Part shown: positions 16,167 through 37,098 of the stretch, one piece after another
How the letters are laid out: the number at the start of each line of letters is the position of its first letter
Position numbering within the stretch: position 1 is the first letter of the stretch
Assembly: GCF_007990755.1 (NCBI RefSeq)
Contig: NZ_BJXA01000019.1
Span: 1-64,000 of the forward strand
Origin: Nocardia ninae NBRC 108245
Lineage (GTDB): Bacteria; Actinomycetota; Actinomycetes; Mycobacteriales; Mycobacteriaceae
Length of the DNA stretch: 64,000 nucleotides
Direction of reading: 5' to 3'
The notes under the pieces: model-generated
Told to the model about the DNA's origin: nothing
What the model saw: the letters and a program-made list of their open reading frames with translations, nothing else
Databases searched by the model: none
Program-made: the position numbers and the translations under genes

Positions 16167-19100
16167 TCAGCTCCTGACTCCGTCGGTGCGCCCCGTCGGC
16201 GTCCCGGAAACCTGTGGGCCGTCGGTGACGCGCGGGAAATAGCCCGCCTGGACGAAGAAATCGACGTACTTCTCGAACAGGTCCTTCGTCACCGACGGGC
16301 ACTCGATACCGGTGCCCGCGAGGGCGGACTCCGTTTCGCTGGTATCGAACAGCCGATCGGAATCGTCTTCGCCCGAGGCGATTACCGCGAAAGCGCCGAA
16401 GAGGGGCAGCATGGCGTTCTCCCGATCCTGCTTGATCAGTTCGCCCCACTCCGCCCACGGCAGTTCCGCGAAGGTGTAGCCGATCGAGCGCAGATAGTCG
16501 ACGCAATCGGCGAAGCTCAGATCGTCCTGGTTGTACAGGTGGAAGTTCCGGTTGGCCGCGTCCGCCTTGGTGGACAGCGCGACGATGGCGGCGCTGACGT
16601 AGTCGACCGGCACGAAATGCAGGTGCCCGCCGAGCCGCTCGGGCACCGCGCCGGCCTGCAACAGGCCCTTGAGGCTGAGCCAGACGAAGTCGCTGGTCTG
16701 GCAGGCGCCGTTGCGTTGGTCGCCGGAGACCACGTCGACCCGGTACACCGAGACCGGCACGCCGCGATCTCTGGCCAATCCGATGATCTGTTCGGCCGCC
16801 CATTTGCTCTGCACGTAGCCGGTCGGCAAGATCTCCCCCGGCCCGGTCGCGTCGTCGGCGCGCTGCGGCCGGTCCCCCGCCGCTTCGGCGGAGAACACAC
16901 CGGTGGTCGAGACGTAGTGGACGGGGACGGTGCGATGCCTGGCCGCCAGGCGCAGCACCTCGGCGGTACCGATCACGTTGGCCTGCTTGAGTTCCCGGTA
17001 CGGGTAGAGCCAGTTGACGGTGGCGCCCGCGTGGTAGACGACGTCGACGGTCCGCGCCAGCTCATCGAACTCTGCTTCGGTGAGGCCGAATCCGGGCCGC
17101 GCGAGATCGCCGACCACGATCGTCAGTCGCTCGGGGTCCACCTCGTCCCACACCTGATACCAGCGCAGGCTCTCGCGCAGCCGGATCCGCGCGGCGGCCT
17201 CGTCCTCGGCTCGCACCAGGCAGTACACCTGAGCGTCGCCGGCGCGCAGGATGTCGCGCAGCAGGAAGGCGCCGACGAATCCCGTTGCGCCGGTGAGCAA
17301 CACAGCATTCGGCGCAACGGCGACCCGGCTGACGGTCGCCGCGGCGCGGATGTCCTCGTCCAGGACGATCTCGGCGGCGAAGTCCACGACCTCCCGCGAC
17401 TCGGCGTCGGTCAGCTTCGCCAGCAACGCGGTGCGCAGGAAGTCGGCGAGTTCGTTCGGGGTCGGCCGGTCGAAAACGACCGTGCCCGGCAGTCGGCAGC
17501 CCGTGCCGGTGCTGAGCCGGTTGCGCAGTTCGATGGAGGTCAGCGAGTCGAACCCGAGGTCGGTGAACGGCTGATCCGCGCCGATGCCGGAGCCATCGGC
17601 ATGCCCGAGCACGGCCGCGACTTCGGTGCGCACCAGGTCGAGGACGAGCCGATGGCCGTCGCGCTGGTCCAGTCCGGTCAGGCGGGCGGTCAGCGAGTCG
17701 AGACCGCTGTCGGTATTGCCTGCCACCCGCCGGGTCGGCAGCCGCAGCAGTCGGCGCATCAGGACCGGGGCCTGGCTGGGGCGGGCCCGCAGCAGCGCGA
17801 GGTCGAACGGGGTGGCGACGAGTTCGGTGCGGCCGAGGCCGAGCGCGGTGTCGAGCAGCGCGGTGCCCTGGCCGGGTTCGATCGGCCGGAAGCCGCCCCT
17901 GGCGATGCGGTCGAGGTCGGCTTGGTCGAGATGGCCGGTGATGCCGCCGTCTTGGCGCCACAGACCCCAGGCGACCGAGGTCGCGGGCAACCCGGCCGCC
18001 ACGCGGTAGCAGGCCAGTCCGTCGAGGAACGCGTTGGCCGCGGCGTAGTTCGACTGGCCGGGGCCGCCGAAAACGGCTGCGGTGGAGGAGAACAGGACGA
18101 ACGCGGTGAGGTCGTGGTCCTTGGTGAGGTCGTGCAGTTGCCAGGCGGCATCGACCTTGGGCCGCAGCACGGAGTCGAGCCGGTCGGGGGTGAGATCGGT
18201 GAGCAGGCCGTCGTCGATGACACCCGCGGTGTGGATCACCCCGGTCAGCGGATGGTCGGCGGGGATGTCGGCCAACAGCGCGGCCAGTGCGGCACGGTCG
18301 GCGACATCGCAGGCGGCGATGGTCGCCTGCGCACCGAGTTCGCGGAGCTCGGCGCGGAGCTGCTCGGCACCGGGTGCGGCCGGGCCGCGCCTGCTGGTGA
18401 GCACGAGCCGGGTGACGCCGTGGGTGGCGGCGAGGTGGCGGGCGAACAGCGCGCCGAGCGAACCGGTGCCGCCGGTGATGAGAACAGTTCCGGTGGTACT
18501 CCAACGGTATTCGTCGAGCTCCGGCGGCACGCTCAATCGGCTGAGCCGGGGCACGAGCACGGCCGCGCCGCGGATCGCCGCCTGGGCTTCGCCGGAGACC
18601 ACGATGGCGGCGAGGAGTTCCTCGGTCGGTTCGGCCGCGTCCAGATCGATGAGGACGATCCGGTCGGGGGCTTCGGACTGGGCGGACCGCAGCAGACCCC
18701 AGACCGCGGCGGCGCCGGGATCGGTGACCGCTTCGTCGCGACATTGCAGCGCGCCCCTGGTGGTCACCACGAGCCGGGCGGTGCGGTCCTCGTCGGCCAG
18801 CCACTCGCGCACCATTTGCAGGGCCCGCCGGCTGAGGTCGTGGGCCGCCTGCGCCGGATCCGCGTCCGCGGGTGCGAACAGGTCGACGCGCACGGCGTCC
18901 CCGTCGGGGCCCCAGCGCAGCACCGGTGGGCGGGTCGCGGGCTGGATCGGTGTCCAGTCCACCTTGAACAGGGCCTCGGTGGCCACGGTCGGGCGGTCCG
19001 GGTGCGGCCTGCGGACCACTGCATCGATGTCGAGGACAGGCTGTCCGGTGCGATCCTCGGCGCGCACCGAGAGGGCGGCACCGTCGGTCAACCGAACGCG

Positions 19101-22100
19101 CAGCGCGGTGGCGCCGGTGGCGTACAGCCGGAGCCCGTGCCATTCGGCGACATACTCCCCCGCGTCCAGTACGGGGCGCAGCGCGGCGTCGAGCAGGGCG
19201 GGATGCAGTGCGAGACGGGCGGTTTCGCTCTGCTCGGGCAACGTCGCCTCGGTCAGCAGGGTGTCACCGTCGTGCCAGAGCCCGGCCTCGATCTCCGCGG
19301 CGCCGGACGGGGGCCAGTCGGCGTCGCCGCCGGATCGGCCGTCGAGGCCGGTGAAGCTGAGCAGGCCGGTGGCGTGTTCGGTCCAGTCGGTGTCGATCTC
19401 GTCGACGCGGCTGGCGATGGTGATGGTCCTGCGGTTGGCCGCGTCCGGCGCGCCGACGTGCACCTGGAGTTGCCGTCCGCCCGCCTCGGTCAGCTGTAGC
19501 GGGATCGGCGTGTACAGGTGATCGATGGCGGTGCAACCGAGTTCGTCACCCGCCCGGATGGCGATCTCCACGAGTGCCGAGGTGCCGTCGGTGAGCCACG
19601 GGTGGCTGTATCGGGCGAGGTGCCCGGTGAACAGCATCGCCTCACTGCCCGCGATGGACAGCGCGGCACCGAGCAGTGGATGGTCGGCCTGGTCGAGGCC
19701 GAGTCCGGCGGCGTCGCTCGGCCGCGCCTGCCGGCCGAGCCAGAACCGCTTGCGCTGGAAGGGATAGGTGGGCAGCTCGACGTGGGCGGCGCCGGGCAGG
19801 ATGGCGGACCAGTCGAGCGCGATGCCCCTGGTGTGCAGGCCCGCGACGGCGGTCGCGACCGTGTCGGTCTCGGATCTGTTCGCGCGCAGCATGTTCAGGA
19901 GGGCGCCGAAGTCACGTTCGACGCAGTCGGCGACGAGTGCGGTCAGCACGCCGTCCGGACCGAGTTCGAGGTAGTCGGTGACGCCCTCGTTTTCGAGGGT
20001 TCGCACGCCGTCGAGGAACCGCACGGCCTCACGGATGTGCCTGGCCCAATAGTCCGGCGAACGCAACTGCTCCTCGGTGGCCAAGGCGCCGGTCACGTTC
20101 GACACGATCGGGATTTCGGGTGCGCTGAACTTCACCGTGGCGGCTACGGCCTTGAACTCGGCGAGCACCTCGTCCATATGCGGCGAGTGGAACGCGTGGC
20201 TGACCGTGAGGCGCTTGGTCTTGCGGCCCTTGGCTTTCCAATCGGCGGCGAAACGCTCGACGGCGTGTTCGTCGCCCGAGATCACCACGGCCTGTGGGCC
20301 GTTGATGCCGGCGATCGCCACGTCCGAAGGCAGCGAACCCTGAATCTCGTCTTCGCCGGCCTGGATCGCGACCATCGCGCCACCCTCCCGAGCCGACTGC
20401 ATCAACCGGCCACGAGCCGCCACCAGACGGCACGCATCCTCGAGGCCCAACACCCCGGACAGATGCGCCGCGGTCACCTCACCGATCGAATGACCCAACA
20501 GATAATCCGGTGTCACACCCCACGATTCGAGCAACCGGAACAACGCCGTCTCAACCGCGAACAACCCCGCCTGCGCATACGCCGTCTGATCCAGCAATGC
20601 CGAATCCGCCGAACCCTCCGGCGCGAACAACACCCCCTTCAACGAAAGTTCGAGCTCACCATCGAAATGCGCACACACCGCATCCAAAGCAGCAGCAAAC
20701 ACCGGCGAGCAACCATAAAGCTCACGACCCATACCCAGGCGTTGGGCACCCTGACCGGTCAACAAAACCGCCAACCGGCCGCGGGCACGGTTGCTCGCCG
20801 GTGCACCCTCCTCGGCCAGGTGCTGCAGACCGCTGACGAAGTCGGCGCGCTCTGTACCGACGACCACCGCACTGTGCTCCAGCACAGCGCGGCCGGTGGC
20901 GAGCGAGAGTGCCACGTCGGCCGGTGCGAACTCGGCCGCGTCCCCCGCGTAGTCCAACAGCTGATTCGCCTTGGCCCGCAGGCCGTCCGCGGTCTTCGCG
21001 GACAGCACCCACGGCACCGAGGGCAGCGCGACGCCCGCACTGGTTTCCACTACCGCTTCGGGCGCCTGCTCGAGGATGACGTGCGCGTTGGTGCCGCTGA
21101 TCCCGAAGCCGGACACCCCGGCCCGGCGCGGCCGGTCGGCCACCGGCCAGTCCTGCGGCTGGGTCAGCAGTTCGACGGCGCCGGTGGACCAGTCGATATG
21201 CGGCGACGGCTCGTCCACGTGCAACGTGCGCGGCAGTCGGCCGTGCCGCATCGCCTGGACCATCTTGATCACGCCGCCGACACCGGCGGCCGGTCCGCTG
21301 TGCCCGATGTTGGACTTCATCGAGCCGAGCCACAGTGGCTGTTCCCGCTCCTGCCCGTAGGTGGCGAGCAGCGCGCCCGCCTCGATCGGATCGCCGAGCC
21401 TGGTGCCGGTGCCGTGCGCCTCGACCACATCCACGTCGGACGGTCGCAGTCCGGAGTCGGCGAGCGCATCCCGGATCACCCGCTCCTGCGCGGGACCGTT
21501 CGGCGCGGTCAGCCCGTTCGACGCACCGTCCTGGTTGACCGCGCTGCCGCGCACCACGGCCAGCACCCGGTGCCCGTTGCGGCGCGCGTCGGAAAGCCGT
21601 TCCAGCAGCACCATTCCGGCGCCCTCGGACCAGGATGTCCCGTCCGCGGCGGCGGCGAACGACTTGCAGCGGCCGTCCGCGGCGAGGCCGCCCTGTTTGG
21701 CGAAGTCGACGAGACCGCCCGCGTCGCCGTTGATGATCGCGCCGCCGGCCAGGGCGAGCGTGGACTCGCCGGAACGCAGTGAGCGCAGCGCGAGGTGCAT
21801 CGCCACCAGCGAGGACGAGCACGCGGTGTCCAGCGAGATCGCGGGCCCCTCCAGGCCGAAGGTGTAGGCGATGCGTCCGGACGCGATGCTGCCGAGCTTG
21901 CTGGTCATCAGATAGCCTTCGAGCTCCTCCGGCGCGGCCAGCCCGAGGTAGCTCTCCTCCAGCACGCCGACGAAGACGCCGGTCTTGCTGCCGCGCAACG
22001 AGTTCGCGTCGATCCCGGCGTGCTCGAACAGTTCCCAGGAGATCTCCAGCAGCACCCGGTGCTGCGGGTCCATCGCCACCGCCTCGCGCGGGGAGATGCC

Positions 22101-22418
22101 GAAGAAGGCGGCGTCGAACTCGGTGGCGTCGGCGAGGAAGCCGCCCTCGGTGATCGCACACTTCTTGCGCAGCCGCTCGATGTCCCAGCCGCGATCGCCG
22201 GGCGGTTCGGCGATGGCGTCGATTCCGTCGTCCACCAGCCGCCACAGCTGCTCCGGGTTGGCGGCCCCGCCGGGATAGCGGCAGGCCATGCCGACAATGG
22301 CGACGGGTTCGGTCTCACTCGCCTCCAGTTCGGCGAGGCGCGCCCGGGTCTCCCGCAGGTCCGCCGTCACCCACTTGAGGTATTCGACCAGCTTCTCTTC
22401 GTTGGACTCGTTGGACAT
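16167..22418 (-). CDS. Modular PKS, module 5 and release: KS-AT-DH(degenerate)-KR-ACP-thioester reductase
   Basis: 2083 residues. The N-terminal docking coiled coil (1-35) is followed by KS with Cys in DTACSSS (about 200), EAHGTGT and KSNIGHS. The AT has GHSIGE (about 643) and HAFH (about 741), so malonyl-CoA. The DH region (about 910-1130) reads [13 protein letters not shown], lacking HxxxGxxxxP, and has no YGPxFxG, so it should be inactive. The KR has GGTGSLG (about 1314), an IDD motif (B-type look) and SNYAAAN, intact. The ACP serine is in LGFDSLTS (about 1621). From about 1710 to the end lies a thioester reductase ([11 protein letters not shown], later [10 protein letters not shown]) that releases the chain as an aldehyde with NAD(P)H. 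It is the last PKS gene before the carboxylase genes. Confidence 0.93.
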   Translation of the reverse strand: MSNESNEEKLVEYLKWVTADLRETRARLAELEASETEPVAIVGMACRYPGGAANPEQLWRLVDDGIDAIAEPPGDRGWDIERLRKKCAITEGGFLADATEFDAAFFGISPREAVAMDPQHRVLLEISWELFEHAGIDANSLRGSKTGVFVGVLEESYLGLAAPEELEGYLMTSKLGSIASGRIAYTFGLEGPAISLDTACSSSLVAMHLALRSLRSGESTLALAGGAIINGDAGGLVDFAKQGGLAADGRCKSFAAAADGTSWSEGAGMVLLERLSDARRNGHRVLAVVRGSAVNQDGASNGLTAPNGPAQERVIRDALADSGLRPSDVDVVEAHGTGTRLGDPIEAGALLATYGQEREQPLWLGSMKSNIGHSGPAAGVGGVIKMVQAMRHGRLPRTLHVDEPSPHIDWSTGAVELLTQPQDWPVADRPRRAGVSGFGISGTNAHVILEQAPEAVVETSAGVALPSVPWVLSAKTADGLRAKANQLLDYAGDAAEFAPADVALSLATGRAVLEHSAVVVGTERADFVSGLQHLAEEGAPASNRARGRLAVLLTGQGAQRLGMGRELYGCSPVFAAALDAVCAHFDGELELSLKGVLFAPEGSADSALLDQTAYAQAGLFAVETALFRLLESWGVTPDYLLGHSIGEVTAAHLSGVLGLEDACRLVAARGRLMQSAREGGAMVAIQAGEDEIQGSLPSDVAIAGINGPQAVVISGDEHAVERFAADWKAKGRKTKRLTVSHAFHSPHMDEVLAEFKAVAATVKFSAPEIPIVSNVTGALATEEQLRSPDYWARHIREAVRFLDGVRTLENEGVTDYLELGPDGVLTALVADCVERDFGALLNMLRANRSETDTVATAVAGLHTRGIALDWSAILPGAAHVELPTYPFQRKRFWLGRQARPSDAAGLGLDQADHPLLGAALSIAGSEAMLFTGHLARYSHPWLTDGTSALVEIAIRAGDELGCTAIDHLYTPIPLQLTEAGGRQLQVHVGAPDAANRRTITIASRVDEIDTDWTEHATGLLSFTGLDGRSGGDADWPPSGAAEIEAGLWHDGDTLLTEATLPEQSETARLALHPALLDAALRPVLDAGEYVAEWHGLRLYATGATALRVRLTDGAALSVRAEDRTGQPVLDIDAVVRRPHPDRPTVATEALFKVDWTPIQPATRPPVLRWGPDGDAVRVDLFAPADADPAQAAHDLSRRALQMVREWLADEDRTARLVVTTRGALQCRDEAVTDPGAAAVWGLLRSAQSEAPDRIVLIDLDAAEPTEELLAAIVVSGEAQAAIRGAAVLVPRLSRLSVPPELDEYRWSTTGTVLITGGTGSLGALFARHLAATHGVTRLVLTSRRGPAAPGAEQLRAELRELGAQATIAACDVADRAALAALLADIPADHPLTGVIHTAGVIDDGLLTDLTPDRLDSVLRPKVDAAWQLHDLTKDHDLTAFVLFSSTAAVFGGPGQSNYAAANAFLDGLACYRVAAGLPATSVAWGLWRQDGGITGHLDQADLDRIARGGFRPIEPGQGTALLDTALGLGRTELVATPFDLALLRARPSQAPVLMRRLLRLPTRRVAGNTDSGLDSLTARLTGLDQRDGHRLVLDLVRTEVAAVLGHADGSGIGADQPFTDLGFDSLTSIELRNRLSTGTGCRLPGTVVFDRPTPNELADFLRTALLAKLTDAESREVVDFAAEIVLDEDIRAAATVSRVAVAPNAVLLTGATGFVGAFLLRDILRAGDAQVYCLVRAEDEAAARIRLRESLRWYQVWDEVDPERLTIVVGDLARPGFGLTEAEFDELARTVDVVYHAGATVNWLYPYRELKQANVIGTAEVLRLAARHRTVPVHYVSTTGVFSAEAAGDRPQRADDATGPGEILPTGYVQSKWAAEQIIGLARDRGVPVSVYRVDVVSGDQRNGACQTSDFVWLSLKGLLQAGAVPERLGGHLHFVPVDYVSAAIVALSTKADAANRNFHLYNQDDLSFADCVDYLRSIGYTFAELPWAEWGELIKQDRENAMLPLFGAFAVIASGEDDSDRLFDTSETESALAGTGIECPSVTKDLFEKYVDFFVQAGYFPRVTDGPQVSGTPTGRTDGVRS
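20380..20780 (-). repeat. AT segment nearly identical to the one at 29460-29860 (copy A)
   Basis: About 400 bases of the module 5 AT match the module 3 AT almost base for base, including shared less GC-rich third positions that differ from the flanks and from the module 1, 2 and 4 ATs. This is a sign of recent duplication or gene conversion. Confidence 0.7.
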
Positions 22419-22462
22419 CGGATCGATATCTCCTTAGCAATGACCGGGCCGCGCGCTGTGGT

Positions 22463-31510
<9,048 letters not shown>

Positions 31511-31528
31511 GCGTTCCTCTATCCATGA

Positions 31529-34500
31529 TCAGTCGGTGCCGTCGACGAAGGCAAAGAGCTCCTCGTCGCTCGCGGACGCCAGGTCCTCGTTCTCCTCGGC
31601 GTCCCGTCCGCTGCCCTTTCCGGACAGTTCCAAAAGTTCCTGTAGCCGCGCGGTGATCTGTTCCAGCGCGTTCTCGTCCCCGTCGATCGCGGTCAGCATC
31701 GACTTCAGCGAGTCGAGGCCGGCCAGGATCGGCTCGGCGGCCGAAACCTCCTCGACCACAATCTGTTCCCCGAGGTAGCCGGCCAGCGCGCCGGCCGACG
31801 GATAGTCGAAGACCACCGTGCTCGGCAGCCGTACCCCGCTGACGGCGCCGAGCTGATTGCGCAGCTCCACCGCGGTCAGTGAGTCGAAACCCAGCTCCTG
31901 GAAGGGGCGGTCGGGTTCAACGCTCGTCGCGTCGCTGTGCCCGAGCACGGACGCGATCTGGGCGCAGACGAGTTCGACGAGCGTCCGGCTCCGGTCGTCC
32001 TCGGACAGCCCGGCCAGCCGGGTCGCGAGGTCGGGTCCGCTTGCCTCGCTGGTGGTTTCAGCGGTGCGCTGCTTCGTCCGGATCAGGCCGCGCAGCAGGA
32101 CCGGGGGCTGCTCGCCCCTGGTGCGCAGGGTGGCCGTGTCGAGTCTGGTCAGCGCCAGCACCGCGGCACCCGAGGCGGGCGCGGCGTCGAAGAGCGTCAT
32201 CGCGTCGCGGACGGACAGCGCGAGAACACCGCTGCGCGCCAACCGTTTACGGTCGACCTCGCTGAGCGTCCCGCTGATCGCGCTGGTCTCCTCCCACAGG
32301 CCCCAGGCCAGCGACACCGCGGGCAGCCCATGCGCGCGGCGGTGCTGCGCGAGGGCGTCGAGGAAGGTGTTGCCCGCCGAGTAGTTGGCCTGACCCGCCG
32401 TGCCGAGCAGCCCGGCGAGCGAGGAGTACAGCACGAAGGCCGACAGGTCCAGTTCGCGGGTGAGTTCGTGCAGGTGCCAGGCCGCGTCGACCTTCGGCCG
32501 CAGCACTCGGTCGAGCTGATCCTCGGTGAGTGCGGTGAGCACGCTGTCGTCGAGCACCCCGGCGGTGTGCACAACGGCGGTCAGCGGCCGCTCGGCCGGG
32601 ATCGCCGCGATCACGCCGGCGAGGGCGTCCCGGTCGGTGACATCGCAGGCGGCGATGGTCACGGTCGCGCCGAGTTCGGTGAGCTCGGCGCGCAGTTCGG
32701 CGGCACCGGGCGCGTCCGAGCCGCGGCGGGACAGCAGCAGCAGGTCCCGCGCGCCGTGCTCGGTGACCAGGTGGCGGGCCAGTACCGCGCCGAGTGCGCC
32801 GGTGGCGCCGGTGATCAACACCGTGCCGCGATCCCAGCTCGTGGTGTGTTCCTCGGTCGCCGTGACGCGGGCGAGCCGGGGCACCAGGAGGGCGTCGCCG
32901 CGCAGCGCGAGCTGCGGTTCGGCGCCGCTCGCCAGACCGGCGGGCAGGACGGTGTCGGCGGTATCGGCGTCTACCAGAATGATCCGGTCCGGGTGTTCGG
33001 CCTGCGCCGAGCGCAGCATGCCCCAGACGCCGGCGTGGCCGAGATCGGTGACGTCTTCCTCGCCCGCGGCGATCGCGCCGGTGGTCAGCACGACCAACCT
33101 GGTGTCGGCGAAACGGTCCTCGGCGAGGAAGGCCGCGGTCAGCCGCAGCGTCTCGCGCAATGCCTCGTGTACCGCGGCGGGCACCTCGTCGGTGTCGCTC
33201 GGATCGAGCGGAAGCAGCAGCGCGGGAGGCGCTTTCACGCCCCGGTCGAGCGCGGCGGCCAGCGCGGCGAGGTCGGCATAGGGGTAGACGACGGCGCCGT
33301 TGCTGAGCAGGCGCGGGTCCTCGCCGAGCACGGCCCAGTCGCCGGTCTCGGCCGCGTCGAAGCCGTCCAGCGGCGTCCAGTCCACCCGGAACCGGCCGTC
33401 GCGCAGGATGCCGTTGGCCTGGGACAGCGCGTCCCTGGCGAGTGGCCGCAGCGCGAGCGAATCCACCTCGGCCACCACGGTTCCCGCCTCATCGGCGGCG
33501 ACCAGCGCGAGCGCGGAGTCGGTGACGGTGAGCCGGACCCGGAGCACCGTGGCGTTGCCTGCGCGCAGTCGCGCGCCGCTCCAGGCGAAGGGCAGTTTGG
33601 CGTCGCCGTCGTCACCGAGTACGCCGGGCAGCAACGGATGCAGTGCGGCGTCCAGCAGCGCCGGGTGGACCAGGAACCGGTCGGTGTCGGCGTGGATCGC
33701 CTCGGGCAGTGCGACTTCGGCGAAGATGTCGTCGCCGCGGCGCCAGGCGCGGCGCAACCCTTGGAACGCGGGGCCGTAGGCGTAGCCGCGCTCGGTCAGG
33801 CCCGGGTAGATGTCGTCGAGTTCGGCCTCGACGGCGTCGGCGGGCGGCCAGGTCAGGAACTCGGCCGCGGCCGCGGTGCTCGGCTCCGCCGCGGTGAGCA
33901 GGCCGCTCGCGTGCAGGCTCCACTCGGCGTCGGCGTCGTCCCAGCGCGAATGCACGGTGACCGGTCGAGCGCCGGTCTCGTCTTCAACGCCGACCCGCAC
34001 CTGCAGCTGAACGCCGCCGGTTTCGGGCAGGACCAGCGGTGCGGCCAAGGTGAGTTCGTCGATCCGGGTGTGGCCGACCTCGGCGCCCGCACGGAGCGCG
34101 AGCTCGAGCAACGCGGTGCCGGGGACCAGCACCGAACCCCAGATGGCGTGATCGGCGAGCCACGGGTGGGTGTGCAGGGAGACGCGGCCGGTGCACAGCA
34201 CGCCGTCCTCACCCGCGAGCCGCACGGCCGCGCCGAGCAGCGGATGACCGGCCTGGGTGAGGCCGAGGCCGACGGCGTCGGCGGGCCGATGCTGCTGTTC
34301 CAGCCAGTAGCGCTGACGCTGGAAGGCGTAGGTCGGCAGTTCGATCTGGGTGGCGCCGGGCAGCACCGCGGACCAGTCCACCACCTTGCCCCTGGCGTGC
34401 AGGGACCCGAGGACCGTCGCGATGGTGTCGTCCTCGGACCTGTTCGCCCGCAACATCGGCAGCGCCGACCCCGGCGCGCCGGTCAGGCAACCCGGGACGA

Positions 34501-37031
34501 GCGCGCTCAGCACGCCGTCCGGGCCGAGTTCCAGATAGTCGGTGACACCTTCGTTTTCGAGGGTCCGCACGCCGTCGAGGAACCGGACGCCCTCGCGGAT
34601 GTGCCGAGCCCAGTACCCCGGCGAACGCAGCTGCTCCTCGGTCGCCAGCACGCCGGTCACATTGGACACGATCGGAATTCGCGGCGCACCGAAACGCACC
34701 GCCGCGGCGACCGCCTCGAATTCGGCGAGCACCTCGTCCATGTGCGGCGAATGGAACGCATGACTCACCGTGAGGCGTTTGGCCTTGCTCCCCCGGTTCC
34801 GCCATTCGCCCGCGATCCGCTCGACGACGTCCTCGTCGCCGGAGATCACCACCGAACGCGGGCCGTTGATGCCCGCGATCGACACCCGGTCCACCACGCC
34901 TGCCAGCGATGCCTTGATCTCGTCCTCGCTCGCCTGGATCGCGACCATGGCGCCGCCCTCGCGGGCCGCCTGCATCAACCGGCCGCGCGCCGCCACCAGA
35001 CGGCAGGCGTCCGGCAGATCCAGCACACCGGCCAGATGCGCCGCGGTTACCTCACCGATCGAGTGACCCAGCAGGAAATCCGGTCGGACACCCCAGGATT
35101 CGACGAGACGGAACAGCGCCGTCTCCACCGCGAACAACGCGGCCTGGGCGTACGCGGTCTGATCCAACAGCGCCGAGTCCGCGGAACCCTCCGGCGCGAA
35201 AAGCACTGCCTGCAACGGACGTTCGAGCGTGCGGTCCAGCTGCGCGCTCACCGCGTCCAACGCGGCCGCGAACACCGGCGACGAACCGTAGAGCTCCCGG
35301 CCCATGCCGAGTCGCTGGGCGCCCTGACCGGTCAGCAGGAACGCCAGCCTGCCCGTGCGGGACCGCTCGACCCAGGCCACGCCGCGACCGGGTTGCCCGG
35401 CCTCCACGGTGCCGAGTGCGCGCCGGAAGTCGTCGCGGTCCTGCCCGGTCACCACGACCCGATGCGACAGCACCGCGCGTCCGGTCGCGAGGGTCCATGC
35501 CACATCGGCGGTGTCCGGCTCGTGCTCGTCGACGAAGGCCCGCAACTTGCGTGCCTGATCCCGCAGCCCGTCGGCGGTCCGCGCGGACAGCACCCACGGC
35601 ACGGTGGCCGGGGCGGTGCGCTCGACCGGGACGGGCGCAGGCTCCGGCGCCTGCTCCAAGATCACGTGCGCGTTCGTGCCGCCGAGCCCGAACGAGGACA
35701 CCCGCGGCCCGGCGCGGCGCACCGGTCTGCGGCCAGTCCCTCGGCTCGGTCAGCAGCTCGACCGCGCCGGACTCCCAATCCACGTGCGGCGACGGCTCGT
35801 CGACGTGCAGGGTGCGCGGCAGCTTGGCCTGACGGATCGCCTGGACCATCTTGATCACGCCACCGACGCCGGCGGCGGCTTGGGCGTGGCCGATATTGGA
35901 TTTCATCGAACCGAGCCACAGCGGCAGGCCCTCGGCCCGGCCCTGACCGTAGGTCGACAGGATGGCCTGCGCCTCGATCGGGTCGCCGAGCTTGGTGCCG
36001 GTGCCGTGCGCCTCGACCGCGTCCACCTCGTTCGGTTGCAGCCCGGCGCTCGCCAGCGCCTGCCGGATCACGTTCTCCTGCGCGGGACCGTTCGGCGCGG
36101 TGAGACCGTTCGAGGCGCCGTCCTGGTTGACGGCCGAACCGCGCAGCACCGCGTAGATCCGATGCCCGTTGCGCTCGGCCTCGGACAGCCGCTCCAGCAG
36201 CAGGATGCCGACGCCCTCGGCCCAGGCCGTGCCGTCCGCGGCGGCCGCGAACGACTTGCAGCGACCGTCCGGGGACAGCGCCCGCTGCCTGCTGAACTCC
36301 TTGAACGGCAACGATGTCGAGATCACGGTCATGCCGCCGGCGAAGGCCAGCTCGCATTCGCCCCGGCGCAGCGCGTTCGCGGCGAGGTGCATGGCGACCA
36401 GCGAGGACGAGCACGCGGTGTCCACCGCGACCGTCGGACCCTCCAGGCCGAAGGTGTAGGCCACCCGGCCCGCGGCCATGCTGCCCATGCTGCCGCTGGT
36501 CATGTAGGCCTCGAAGCCCTCCTTGGGCAGGTCGGGCCGTGCGCCGTAGTCGTGGTACATCTGGCCGACGAACACGCCGGTCCGCGTGCCGCGCAGGCTC
36601 GCTGGCACGATCCCCGCGCTCTCCATCGCCTCCCAGGTGTTCTCCAGCAGCAGGCGCTGCTGCGGGTCGGCGGCGAGTGCCTCACGCGGCGACATGCCGA
36701 AGAACTCGGGGTCGAAGCCGGTCACGTCATCGATGAACCCGCCGTGCCGGACATAGGACTTGCCCGCCTTGTCCGGGTCGGTGTCGAACAGGTCGGCCAG
36801 GTCTTCCCAGCCGCGGTCGGTGGGGAACTCGGAGATGGCGTCGACGCCGTCGTCCACCAATCGCCAGAGGTCGTCGGGCGTGCGCACCCCGCCAGGGAAG
36901 CGGCATGCCATGCCGACGATGGCGATCGGCTCTCGATCCCGCTCCTCCACCTCACGCACGCGCTTGCGCGCGTCCCGCGCGTCGGCGATCGCCTTGCGTA
37001 GGTACTCCCGCAGTTCTTTCTCGTCAGCCAC
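31529..37031 (-). CDS. Modular PKS, module 2: KS-AT-DH-KR-ACP, interrupted by a one-base frameshift
   Basis: The reading frame from ATG 37031 (docking coil [22 protein letters not shown] Cys about 205, [14 protein letters not shown]) breaks near 35701, at the end of the KS; left as it is it would end at 35052 after 659 residues. The next frame carries on with [13 protein letters not shown] (GHSIGE about 657, HAFH, malonyl), a complete DH ([27 protein letters not shown]), KR (GATGALG about 1407, [12 protein letters not shown]), ACP (LGFDSLTA about 1714) and docking tail [12 protein letters not shown]. Total span is one base more than a multiple of three. Removing one G of a GGG restores a continuous 1833-residue module that should add a double bond. 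Either a sequencing error or a real mutation that disables the module. Confidence 0.88.
35701..35703 (-). other. Frameshift site in PKS module 2
   Basis: On the minus strand the KS end reads GCGCCGCGCCGGGCCGCGGG then TGTCCTCG. With one G fewer it gives APRRAAVSSFG, which matches the module 1 sequence [16 protein letters not shown]. The extra base is one C of the CCC at 35701-35703 on the plus strand. Confidence 0.85.
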
Positions 37032-37098
37032 GTGCTTTCAACCTCCGGTGCTCAGTCATGTTGCGGTGCGAGCGCATAATCCGTTGCGGCACAGCGGT

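Noticed and set aside
15885-19499. 1204-codon plus-strand frame over the carboxylase and PKS genes, and similar long plus frames at 27440-31174 and 31937-35854
   Set aside because: Antisense shadows of PKS genes; Arg/Gln/Gly-rich and without recognisable domains.
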